Positions 43,433-52,964 of a DNA stretch of 64,000 nucleotides are shown one piece after another. A program made the translations under genes and the position numbers. A model generated the notes under the pieces. The model was not told where the DNA came from. It ran no database searches and worked only from the letters and a program-made list of their open reading frames with translations. Origin of the DNA: Marsupella aquatica (taxonomy: Eukaryota > Marchantiophyta); contig OZ316893.1 in NCBI GenBank assembly GCA_973895155.1, positions 4,402,001 to 4,466,000 of the forward strand, given 5' to 3'. Within the stretch, counting starts at the first letter, position 1. Each line of letters starts with the position of its first letter.

Positions 43433-45162
43433 CGTTATCAGCACGAGACTCATCGGGGCTGAGCAAGGAGGCTAAGATTTTTTTTTCGAAGAGCCATGGC
43501 GAATTGAGTAACGATTGAGAATTTTATCATTGAGTACGAATAACATCAGAATTCGTAAGGACAACAAGGAGACTGATTGAATTGCATAAGGAAACTGTCA
43601 CCTGCAGAATCGAAGAGAACCAAGAGAAGGACAGAAAAATTAAGGAGGCACCCGAACGGAGGGCCGCTAGCAGCGGCAGATCAAAATCCACCAGAAAAGC
43701 AGAGAGGCAAGTGTAATCGAACAAGCAAAGGCGCAACAGACAGTCGATCTTGGCCAGCGTACAGGATCGGCAAATTAAGGCAAGAAATAGAGATCAGGTG
43801 AGATCGATCGAAGGAGGAGATATATAGAATTCATTGACAAAAGAAGATCGAGAAGTCAAGAGGAGAAGATAGAGAGCCCTGGAACGCGTGACCACTGACA
43901 GAAGGCGAACTTCTTTGCTCTTGCGCTAGCTCAGCCACAGAGGAGGTTCAATTGCTGATGCAGAAAAACTTCGGCACCATTTCAGAGAAGCATCGATAAG
44001 GACAGCAGAACCCCTCCGCTGCCCAAATCGAAGGAGAGTGGATAGCGATGGATCGATGATGCCTGAATCGAGAGGTGAAGTGATCAGGACCAGAAGGCGA
44101 AGCAAGAGGAATCACGAGTTGGAAGCGCATAAGACAGAGGCCGAACTCGAAGAAATCTCCCAGGAACACCTCAACTGCCGATTATGCTGATTCCGCTTTC
44201 GGTATCCCTGCTATGCTGACTTCTCGTCGACGATCACTGAGAGGCGAAGAAAATCCGTGATCGATTGAAGGCTGAAGATCGAGGTAGAAGAGAGGTCGCT
44301 GTAGGAACTCGCGAAGCCAAAGGAACGATAAGCAGATTCATGAGGACATAGAGAACTCATAAGGACGAAGGTCATCCCGGAAGGAAAAACGATAAGGACA
44401 GCGGTAAACCTCGCGAACCTATCGAATTGGCACTAATCTATCGAATCTATCGATAGGCGAAGTAACTTGAGAGGGAGAAATACAAATCATGAAACGAGTC
44501 AAAATGATTGTGGAAAAGGACGAGATAGGGATCGAGTAACCTGGATAGAGTAACAGGCGAAAAGAAGCATCGGGGCGAAGCGGAGTAGAACCTTGAGCAC
44601 TACATTGGAAGAGACCCTTACGGAGACGGAAGGAAGGAAGCCCGATCCCGAAATCCATCAAGCACCCCAAACTCTCGAGGCGAAAGGGGAGCATCGAACA
44701 GGCGCAAGGGGAGCATCAACCAAGCGCAACAACAGACCACAAAACATCGAGGAAATGTCGAACCCGAATGAAAACCGCTAAGTGCACGCCTCATAACTAC
44801 AATATAACCGCAAAACCTCCATACGTGCATTCCGTAACAAAGGAAATTTACTTTACAAAGCTTCATATGCACCTAACCAATGCAAGAGTAAACATAAACC
44901 ATAACTGCAACCCTAAGTGCACAAGTGGATAACTGCACAGTTTAACAAAGAAAAAAGCATCTACAAAGGAAAATATGCAGTTAAACAAATACCAAGAAAA
45001 CCCTAAACCATAAGTGTAAACCCTAAAAAGGAATTACGGATTTGCAAGTGTTCTCCACCCAGCCCCACCTTGCATGCCGCATAAATGTGCTTTGTCATTC
45101 CTTACTATACTTACTAGTATATAAACCCCAACCACACTTAAAGGAATCCAGCCATCAACCCG
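43433..45162 (+). other. copia leader, non-coding
   Basis: About 1.7 kb between the left LTR and gag. The first kilobase is purine-rich (GAAGATCGAGAAG-like), the rest A-rich with AAACCCTAAA strings. No protein recognised. The length is unusual for a copia leader and may hold acquired sequence or packaging signals. Confidence 0.6.
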
Positions 45163-45795
45163 ATGACCAACCTCGAGAAACTCAACTTTCCAGCCCTTGA
45201 CATCGATGGTAGTAACTACCTGGAATGGTCAATGAATCTTAGAGAGAACCTTACATCGCTAACCCTACTCCCAGCGATAGGAATGGCCCAACCTATCCTT
45301 GTCGGCGAACCACAACCAGACCCATTGACTAAAGCCAACGAATCTAAAGCTCTAGTATTCCTGAGATGCCATATCCATAGATTCCTCCAGAGACAATACA
45401 TGCACCTTTCGACCCCTCGAGAACTATGGACAGCCCTACAGACCCGATTCGACCACCAGAAACTGGTCGAATTACCTAGAGCCAGACAAGATTGGCTCAA
45501 CCTACGGGTCCAGGACTTTACCTCAATTTCAGCCTACAATAGTGAACTCTTTAGAATAACCTCAACCCTCGCACTATGTGGCGAGCCAGTTACGGACAAG
45601 GATCTGCTAGAGAAGACCTTGTCGACATTTCATTCATCGAATGTGTGGCTATCAACACAGTATCGAAACATGAAGTTCGGGCAATACTCCGAGCTCATAG
45701 CCCACCTCCTAGTCACAGAGAGAAACCAAGAACTCCTTTTAGTTAACTCTAGAAAACGTCCTGCGGGCACACTGCCCTCAGGATCACAGAGTTAA
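45163..45795 (+). CDS. copia gag (N-terminal part)
   Basis: 210-residue frame starting MTNLEKLNFPALDIDGSNYLEW, shortened here; the pattern LDI.G.NYLEW near the start and ELWTALQTRFDHQ in the middle is that of copia gag polyproteins (UBN2/retrotransposon gag). It stops at SGSQS before any CCHC zinc knuckle. A deletion of the zinc knuckle, protease, integrase and first part of reverse transcriptase follows. It may still make a capsid-like protein. Confidence 0.85.
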   Translation: MTNLEKLNFPALDIDGSNYLEWSMNLRENLTSLTLLPAIGMAQPILVGEPQPDPLTKANESKALVFLRCHIHRFLQRQYMHLSTPRELWTALQTRFDHQKLVELPRARQDWLNLRVQDFTSISAYNSELFRITSTLALCGEPVTDKDLLEKTLSTFHSSNVWLSTQYRNMKFGQYSELIAHLLVTERNQELLLVNSRKRPAGTLPSGSQS

Positions 45796-45860
45796 CACAA
45801 TTATATCAAGTTACACCTAATGTATCATCTACACATGTAACTCATAATAACGACACCGCT

Positions 45861-47081
45861 GTGTCAACCGTACGGAATACTCGCCGCGGACTAGCTATCC
45901 GCGTGTTGAAGGCATTATATGGCCTGAAACAAAGTGGCAGAGTATGGTATCAAAGATTTACTGATGAAATGATTGCCATGGGTTTTTCCCATGATGCCAT
46001 TACACCATGTTTATTTATTAAACATGTGAATGATGAATATGTCATCGTTTCCATTTATGTTGATGACTTAAATATATTTGGGACACCCCAAATTACCGAA
46101 GATACTATTACAAGTCTTAAATCAACATTTGAGATGAAAGACCTTGGACATACAAACTTTTGCTTAGGATTACAACTGGAGATTTTACCTACTGGTATGA
46201 TACTCCATCAAACTACACAAATTGAAAAGATCCTAAAACAGTTCAAGATGAACCTAGCATACCCATTGACGTCACCAATGGTTGTACGTTCATTAGAAAA
46301 CACTACTGATGTTTTTCGCAAGCGCGAAGAACATGAACCTATATTAGGACCAGAAACTCCATATCTTTCTGCAATAGGAGCATTAATGTACCTAGCAAAT
46401 CAGACCAGACCAGACATTGCATTTGCAATTAATTTACTAGCCAGACATAGTGCAACTCCCACAGCTAGACACTGGAATGGAGTTAAGCACGTATTTAGAT
46501 ATCTACGTGGAACCACCGATACTGGGTTATTTTACCCATTCGGTGCAAACCACGAGCTCATAGGATACGTGGATGTCGGATATCTCTCCGACACTGATAC
46601 CGCAAAATCCCAAACTGGATATGTTTTTACCATAGGGGGTACCGCTTTTTCTTGGAAAAGCGTGAAACAGACCCTAACAGCAACCTCATCGAATCACTCA
46701 GAAATCTTAGCTCTACATGAGGCTAGTCGTGAAGCCGTTTGGTTACGATCATTTATAAACCACATCAACACCAAATGCGGCTTACAACCACTAACGAAGC
46801 CTACTAACATTTTTGAGGATAACGCAGCATGTATACAGCAGATCACAAAAGGATTCATCAAAGGCGATCGCGTGAAGCATATAGCTCCGAAGTTTTTCTA
46901 CACCCACGAGTTACATGGAAAAGAGATCAACATTTTGCAGATTTCAAGTGCAGACAACTGCGCGGATCTCTTCACCAAATCACTACCACCATCAGTCCAT
47001 CACCGACACTGCCAGGCGATTGGACTACGGAGCGTGCGACGCATGATGACCATGGAGGCTGCTACTCCACATGATACTTGA
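45861..47081 (+). CDS. copia reverse transcriptase (C-terminal part) and RNase H
   Basis: Open 406-residue frame that begins inside reverse transcriptase: ALYGLKQSGRVWYQRF (residues 18-33), YVDD catalytic box at 66-69, LGLQLE, SAIGALMYLANQTRPDI. RNase H follows with GYVDVGYLSD, SQTGYVF, TATSSNHSEI, FEDNAACIQ and RVKHIAPKFFYTHEL, ending LFTKSLP. The finger and first palm parts are missing, so it is not an active polymerase by itself. The junction with gag at about 45,800-45,860 marks the deletion. Confidence 0.9.
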   Translation: MSTVRNTRRGLAIRVLKALYGLKQSGRVWYQRFTDEMIAMGFSHDAITPCLFIKHVNDEYVIVSIYVDDLNIFGTPQITEDTITSLKSTFEMKDLGHTNFCLGLQLEILPTGMILHQTTQIEKILKQFKMNLAYPLTSPMVVRSLENTTDVFRKREEHEPILGPETPYLSAIGALMYLANQTRPDIAFAINLLARHSATPTARHWNGVKHVFRYLRGTTDTGLFYPFGANHELIGYVDVGYLSDTDTAKSQTGYVFTIGGTAFSWKSVKQTLTATSSNHSEILALHEASREAVWLRSFINHINTKCGLQPLTKPTNIFEDNAACIQQITKGFIKGDRVKHIAPKFFYTHELHGKEINILQISSADNCADLFTKSLPPSVHHRHCQAIGLRSVRRMMTMEAATPHDT

Positions 47082-47420
47082 TGATACTGACGACATGATG
47101 CTGATGATATGCTAACGACATGATGCTGACAACCCATTGTTGAGACAGATATTAAACTTAGTTTTACTATAACATCCAACTTTAACTTTATATTGACATT
47201 TATTACGACGAGGACTGTTAGGCTGCACTCTTTTTCCTTTAGCACTCATATTTTTTCTCTGCTACACTGGTAGAGTTTTTACTAAGCTAGAGTTGATAAA
47301 GGTTTTTTAACGAGGCAGTCTACCTCGATTGTACTTATATCATGTACCCCTATGAACATGATATAATTTAGGTATAGTCTATGTTGTCTATATAGTTGTC
47401 ACTATATATCCAAAGGGGAG

Positions 47421-47527
47421 TGTTAGACTCTACCTTGACCGGATGACCGGATCAGCCGGTCATCCCGGCACCACCATATGTACCATTACCGAGACTATAC
47501 TGATACTATTGTTATCACCATCAAACA
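47421..47527 (+). repeat. copia right LTR, 107 bp
   Basis: Identical to the left LTR; preceded by the polypurine tract and followed by AACAG. Confidence 0.95.
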
Positions 47528-48743
47528 AACAGATATATGATGGCTTATTTGTCATTGTTGACGGCAAGGGAGGTGTTTGAAGAGGTTCATCTTGGTTTTA
47601 TGGTGGTTGGGCATACTCATGAGGACGTTGACGGTATGTTCGGGCATTTTTCAGAGTCTATGATGCATAACCCCACATACTCATTGCCTGAGTTAATGTC
47701 CTTGTTCATGAGAGCAAGGACACCCAATGCAGTCTGTCCCACATTTTCTACAGGAGGTCCCAGATTTCAAAAACTACTTAGCTCCATTCATGTTGAAGGG
47801 CCCTAAGGCATTGGTGGGGCATTTAAAACCCAGGCTGTTTAGGTTCTATGTTCGTCATGATAGTATGCCATGCTTCCAATACAAAATGAAGTCAACTGAT
47901 CAGGGATGGTTACCCAAGGAAGGTATTGAAATGTGGTCATGGAAAGATGACAAAAGTCCTCACATCCCAATTGGGGTGCCCAAACGGCTACCAATGATGG
48001 AGTTGAAAATGCTTCCTGAAGTGCTGACAGGGTTGAAGAAGCATGTGTCATTCTTTGAGTTTATTCTAAAGCAAACAAAAGAGGAAGAACCAAAGCGACG
48101 TTGGACAACTCTCATCAATTATTGGAATGACATTGTAGATACTCTACAGGGTGAGCAGGTGCAATATGAACCTGAAGGTGCACACAACTTGGAATACGGA
48201 TTTTGGCCTTTATCAATATGGAGAGAGCAAGTTCCACCAGAATATCGAAATGTGGCATGTGAGTTGGAGGCAACAGTGGATTATGTGGGACCAGCAAAAG
48301 ATAAACCTCCTGAGAGTTTTAACCCTAGGGTTGATGTTGTGAAGGGCTGTTATGTGTTGGTACGGCCGGATGACTCAGACCTGGATGTTTATCCCGTCCA
48401 TATGGGGTTAGTTGTTACAAATGTGGTAGAAGGACCAGTGAATGAACAAAACCTTCTTACTCATGTATGTGGCGTTGAGTGGTTTAGACCATTTATGGCA
48501 AAGAAGCAACGTGGTCAATCAGACTGGCAGCCAAGAGAGCGGTGGGCAGATTCTTGGGATAAGAAATGGGAACGTGATCCAACTCCAATATACAAGGAAG
48601 CTGAGACAATAGATGTTTCCTCTGCCTTGTGGTGTTTCAAAGCACGCAAAGGACCAGTGACAGGGCTGGGAGGAATTCCAAAGAATGTTGCTGTCAAGGC
48701 AAGAGACTATCTATTGACATGCATAGCAAGTGACAAATCCTAG

Positions 48744-49534
48744 ATAGTAATGAAGCATGTAGTTTAGCATACAGTTTAAAAGGCAACTCAGAATAGTAGT
48801 AGCCAGAGAACTCAAGTTTAGACAAGTCTTATCGTCTAAGTTAGTTAGTTGGTTAGTTTATTTGAGATATAATATTAAGACATGATATTATTGACATTCA
48901 AATGAATGTCCAGTAGACATTGTAACATACAACAATCCTATTAATAAATAATAACTATAGTTACACGTTCAAGTGAACTCAACTTTCAATGATTTCTGAT
49001 TTTATATGGTTCCATGCCTGATTGAGTCAAAGCAATAGAAACTAACTAATTAAAGGGTGATACTATGATTGTAGGTCACGCACCCTGGTGCGTGTCAATC
49101 TTTTTTTGTATTCAACCCTATAGTAATTAAATAGACAAGTTAGTTAGTTGGTTAGTTTATTTAAGATATAATATTAGTTAGACAGTGGGGCCTTAGTTTG
49201 GTGATATTAAGGCATGATATTATTGACATTCAAATGAATGTCCAGTAGACATTGTAATATACAACAATCCTATTAATTGTTGTAAAGGGTGGTCAATCTT
49301 TTTTGTATTCAACCCTATAGTAATTAAATAGACAATTGAAACAATGAATGACAGTTTAATTAAGGATTTGTGCATGGATCAAGAGGTACTTGATGTCATT
49401 TAGTGATGCATTGTTATAAAGATCTTGCAACAAAACATTTGAAGTTTTTGACTATCCCACCAAATGTTAAAGAGGTTGATCATTCATTAACTTATAATAT
49501 TTAGATAAAATTGGAATTAATCTAATACTTCAGT
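48744..49534. repeat. AT-rich spacer with an internal direct repeat
   Basis: A block with GTTAGTTGGTTAGTTTATTT, TTATTGACATTCAAATGAATG and GACATTGTAA is present at about 48,840-48,945 and again at 49,140-49,275. A second block (TTTTGTATTCAACCCTATAG) recurs at about 49,105 and 49,300. No gene. Confidence 0.6.
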
Positions 49535-49609
49535 ATTCCTTAAATTGGGGTTCTAGTTTGGGGGTCAACTTAGTAAAAAGCTGTTTTTGTAAAAGTGAAA
49601 CCCCCGAGG
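49535..49609. mobile_element. transposon end fragments: unoccupied MULE site and MITE end
   Basis: TTCCTTAAATTGGGG then TTCTAG then TTTGGGGGTCAACTTAG contains, joined, the two sequences that flank the MULE at 23,343 and 17,077 (opposite strand). Then AAAAAGTGAAACCCCCGAG-type bases match the terminus of the 36,398 MITE. It appears to be a deletion remnant of the same repeat the MULE entered. Confidence 0.6.
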
Positions 49610-49739
49610 TTTGGGCGTTGGTTGTGGGGCTGGGCTTTCAGCTAGTCCTCCTTGGGCCCCCTTTATTATGAGCTCTTTTATCTCACTAGGTCCTTAGACT
49701 TGGTCTTCCCCATCCATGCCTGCTTGGCCACCACACATG

Positions 49740-50393
49740 TGAAATAGGGAGGGAGTTCATATCCTTAGGTGTGGGCATGGTAGTGAGAAGAATGTGCCGC
49801 ATGATGTTATTTGGGATGTTGTGGCTGCCATCTCCCGGGATTCCGGGTACATGTCTGGATGGAGCAGTGCTCAACATGTGTTGCCTCCCCAGGATGGGAT
49901 TCCTGATCGGCGTTGTGCAAATAATATCTTCTCACATGCTGGAGTTCAGTCCCTCGAGGATGCAGTGCTTGGTGACCCTACTGGTCAGTGGGCCCAACAG
50001 TGCTTTGGCGGCTCATGTACCTAGGCACACCGCCGCCAGGGCTGCTCGGCTGCAGGCTCGGCTGAAGGAGGAGGCCTATGCCATGTGTTACCCCAGTGAC
50101 CTGTTTTACCGGGTTTTACCCGTTTGTTGTGGAGGTTTTGGGGACTCTTCACCCCCATCATCACCCTACCGTTGACCATTTTCTACTCTCTTTTGCGATT
50201 CATTATGTTCAGCGGAGGCCTTGGCCACCGGTGTCTTTCATCATGGCATTCTTTTGTCAACATGTATCGTTGCACTTCAGCGGGCTGAAGCTTTCACAGT
50301 GCTTCGTAGAGGTTAAGAGGTTATTTCTAGGGCTTCTAGACAGCCTTCACATAAATAGGTGTGCCATTACCAGTTATGGATTGCAGCGCCAAT
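49740..50393 (+). pseudogene. second relic of the retroelement C-terminal region
   Basis: Plus-strand remains resembling HDVIWDVVAAI, DRRCANNIFSHAG, LEDAVLGDPT and AARAARLQARLKEEAYAM in changing frames, the same order as in the relic at 10.9-11.8 kb (HDVVRDAI ... LANVVVANP ... helical tail). Multiple frameshifts. Family assignment is from motif order only. Confidence 0.4.
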
Positions 50394-50398
50394 AGTTC

Positions 50399-50680
50399 TC
50401 GAAGATGTCAAGATGAGGAAAAGATGTTATGGAGAGAAAGATGTCAAGGATGAGGGAAAAATGTTGTATTGTGATTTAAAGATGTCAAGATGAGAAAAAA
50501 TGGCCAGATGAGAAAAAGATGAGATCTCAAGGTGAGGAAAAAATGTCAAGCCAAGTGAGAAAACATCTCGAGGAGAGAAAAGATGTTGAGAATAGGAAAA
50601 GAATGTCAATCTGAGAGAAAATTGTCAAGGAAGGAAAAATATGTTGAGATGAGAAAAGATATGAAGACGAAGCAAAAATA
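50399..50680. repeat. purine-rich degenerate tandem repeat
   Basis: Imperfect repetition of GATGTCAAGATGAGGAAAA-type units of roughly 20-35 bp. The Ser/Phe-rich open frames on the other strand are its by-products. Confidence 0.7.
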
Positions 50681-51729
50681 TATAAACTTTGCGATATAAT
50701 TGTTGGCATGTTATGAGTGATATTGATCATATAGGTGTTATGATCATGTTCAATAACCCGTGCGTTGCACATAGAAATTGGAGACATGAGATACTAGTCA
50801 CTGCATCATAGAGTCCAAGCACAACCAAGGAACAGTAAAAATATGAATTTTCTTAGTTTTAAATTTTCAGATAAATAAATATATTAAATATTTTTTAATC
50901 TCAAATTTTTTTCAAAATTTTCCAAAAAAAAATCCAATTTTTAATTTAATTTAAATTAAATACCTTTATATAAATATAATTATATAATACTTTAAATATT
51001 ATACTGCCTTTAGTGTATATAATATTTTAACTATTTATATATACCTTTAAATATAAATATATTACTTTAAATATACAAATACAAACTGCATGTTTTGGTG
51101 TAGTAGTGTATTATAGTTTTTGATGTGACTAGCCCAATGTTAATGGTGATTCAAAAGGTTCTGAAAGGATGTGCTGTCAAACCAAATTGTTCCCAAATGA
51201 CAGGGTTGGCTAAGTTAGTTGGAATGAAGTGGGAGTGTTGTTGAAGTGGAAGTTTGTTGTTGCAAAAGTATCCTTTCCCTCTCTATACCCTCTTACCCCT
51301 TGCATTCCCTTTCCTTTCCCTCCCTCTCGTCCCCTCGAGTCCTCCAGTCCCCATTCAATTGAAATTTTTTAAGCAAATTGAGCTTCCCCGCCCCCCTCCC
51401 CCTCCTTGCCCATGTTTTTCTCCAACCCTCCCTCCCTCTCTCCTTGCACACAACAGTTTGCCTTCCACAACACTCGTGTGTCGACAACCCTCCACTTCCT
51501 CGACAGTGAGCTGCCGCTGCCCTCCAGACCTGCCTCCCTTTCTCTCAAGCTCCACTTTGCAAAATCAATCCTGGAAATAATCCGGAAATTATAAGAGTAG
51601 ATTAAGGACAGTCAAAAGTTGATCCTCCATTTTTCTCTGCCTTTTTCATTTTGTAGACTCACCATGGGAGTGCAAAAGGCAGGATTACTTATTGAATTTG
51701 TAAGATTGGAATAAATCCAGCAGTCAATA
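50681..51729. other. no gene; AT-rich (50.85-51.1 kb), then pyrimidine-rich (51.26-51.55 kb)
   Basis: A strongly AT-rich stretch with TATATAATATT-like strings is followed by a CCCTCC-rich plus strand. Nothing coding is recognised. Confidence 0.5.
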
Positions 51730-52168
51730 TACACACCGAAAAGATTGGTATGGGCTTGAGCTACAGTAGCTTTTGCACTCTATACACTCAGACTCGCTGT
51801 TGACTTCAGCTCAGCAGCCAATTTATACACGAAGGGGTAGGGGTCTGAGCCAGCTTTTGGACTTTAATTCAGACTCAGCTGTTCACGTCAGCAATCTAAG
51901 CCTACGAGGGAAAGAGTGGTCTGGGTCTGAGCCGCCTCACTCATACAACTGTGGGCCCAAGGAACACTCAAGACAACGCACAAAACAAATGTGGGCCCAA
52001 GGAAACACCCCCGGAAACACCCCCGGAAACACCCAAACGAAGGGAAACCCCAAACCATAGTCCTGTAACCCCGACTTGCTAGGATCTGTCATTCTCAATG
52101 AAAACATCATTAAATCCTGAGACGTGAAATTATTATTGCAGGTGTGGCAAAACATTTGTTGTGGGCGA

Positions 52169-52230
52169 TGATTATTGTCCGCAGTGTTCGTTGCTCTGTT
52201 CCTGCTGCTAGTGCGCTTGCCTTGGTAAGC
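52169..52230 (+). other. possible upstream exon of the HOL gene
   Basis: ATGATTATTGTCCGCAGTG opens a short frame (MIIVRSVRCSVPAASALAL) that ends in a good splice donor (CTTG|GTAAGC). The same donor is conserved in copy A at about 13,333. It could be a 5' UTR exon or the start of a plastid or mitochondrial targeting extension. A matching acceptor joined in frame to the MATDSS exon was not established. Confidence 0.3.
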
Positions 52231-52964
52231 GCTTGCAATCTATTCCTATTTGTATTTGTCCAGACCCAATTGCATGTTCGTTCAGGCATTCAGCATGTTC
52301 GTTGAGTCATTCAGTGCCGTGCCGTCGCCATATCCATGATGTTCCCATGAATGTCGTGTAAAATTTTGAGGCTTTTGGGGTAATTCTTCCATTGACACTC
52401 CCGAGTATGCAAAGAGAAGGCCGCTATAATTTTTGTTCGACTTTCAGCTGCACAGTAAGCTACTTATAAATCGAGAATCGCTCGATTTCTTCTCTATCTA
52501 TATCATTGCATTTTCCAATTTTGAGGGTTTTGGACTACGGACAGATAGCAACAGGTGTAGAACGCGAGGGTATCTACACAAGCGAAACAGATGACGTGAG
52601 CTTTGCGGGTGTTGATTGGCTAATTGAGTTCAGTGATCTTAAAATAAGAAAATGATTGTTTATTGATCGGTTGAGATTCGAATTCAGAATGAGGATACAC
52701 GTGATAACAGAGGGAATTGTCATACTCTGCCATTGTTGTTTTCATTTGTCTGTGGCTTTGGTTTCGTGACTGATATTCAATAAATGATTGTTATATGACT
52801 ACGTTGGTGCTGCATCCGAACAGCTGAGATCCGAACAGCTGAGGGCACGGTTTGTAATCGCTTGCGCTAAAAGGCAAATTAGATCAGCACAAGCTGTATG
52901 TAGAGTTCCCTGCAATCGGTTGAGGCGTGCAACGCCACCAGCATTGAAGGTCCCTCGATCACAG

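Larger units (their letters stand above)
43326..47527 (+). mobile_element. Ty1/copia LTR retrotransposon, internally deleted, 4,202 bp
   Basis: Two identical 107-bp LTRs (TG...CA) with 5-bp target duplication AACAG (43321-43325 and 47528-47532). A polypurine tract AAAGGGGAG abuts the right LTR. The likely primer site after the left LTR begins CGTTATCAGCACGAG; it shares only a TATCAG core with the usual copia primer site. The interior has a long leader (43433-45162), a gag frame, and reverse transcriptase/RNase H remains, but no protease or integrase. It needs enzymes from another element. LTR identity implies very recent insertion. Confidence 0.93.
41135..48743 (+). pseudogene. DUF7869-type gene, interrupted by a copia element
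   Basis: N-terminal part (41135-42184) has a segment like plant En/Spm-associated DUF8039 (GRVISLDPS..ADRVLLLLEEVFDETIL) and a CCSEHCCQYL...AIRQKWWS...RILAVEGKVLCLEAW region typical of DUF7869 proteins. A TGA at 42185 breaks the frame before MNIGTHGNAGKRR. The second part (42188-43043) has KCTTCSELL, CLIHDKMDHSKTALP and GILTHGHG. An intron (43044-43243, phase 1) leads to LQLDNCASDNKN, where the copia element is inserted. Beyond it come GFMVVGHTHEDVDGMFGHFS, a one-base frameshift near 47,725 and a C-terminal part ending at 48743. The function of the family is unknown. The DN...GHTHxDxD layout recalls an RNase H-like metal site, which is inference. Confidence 0.75.
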
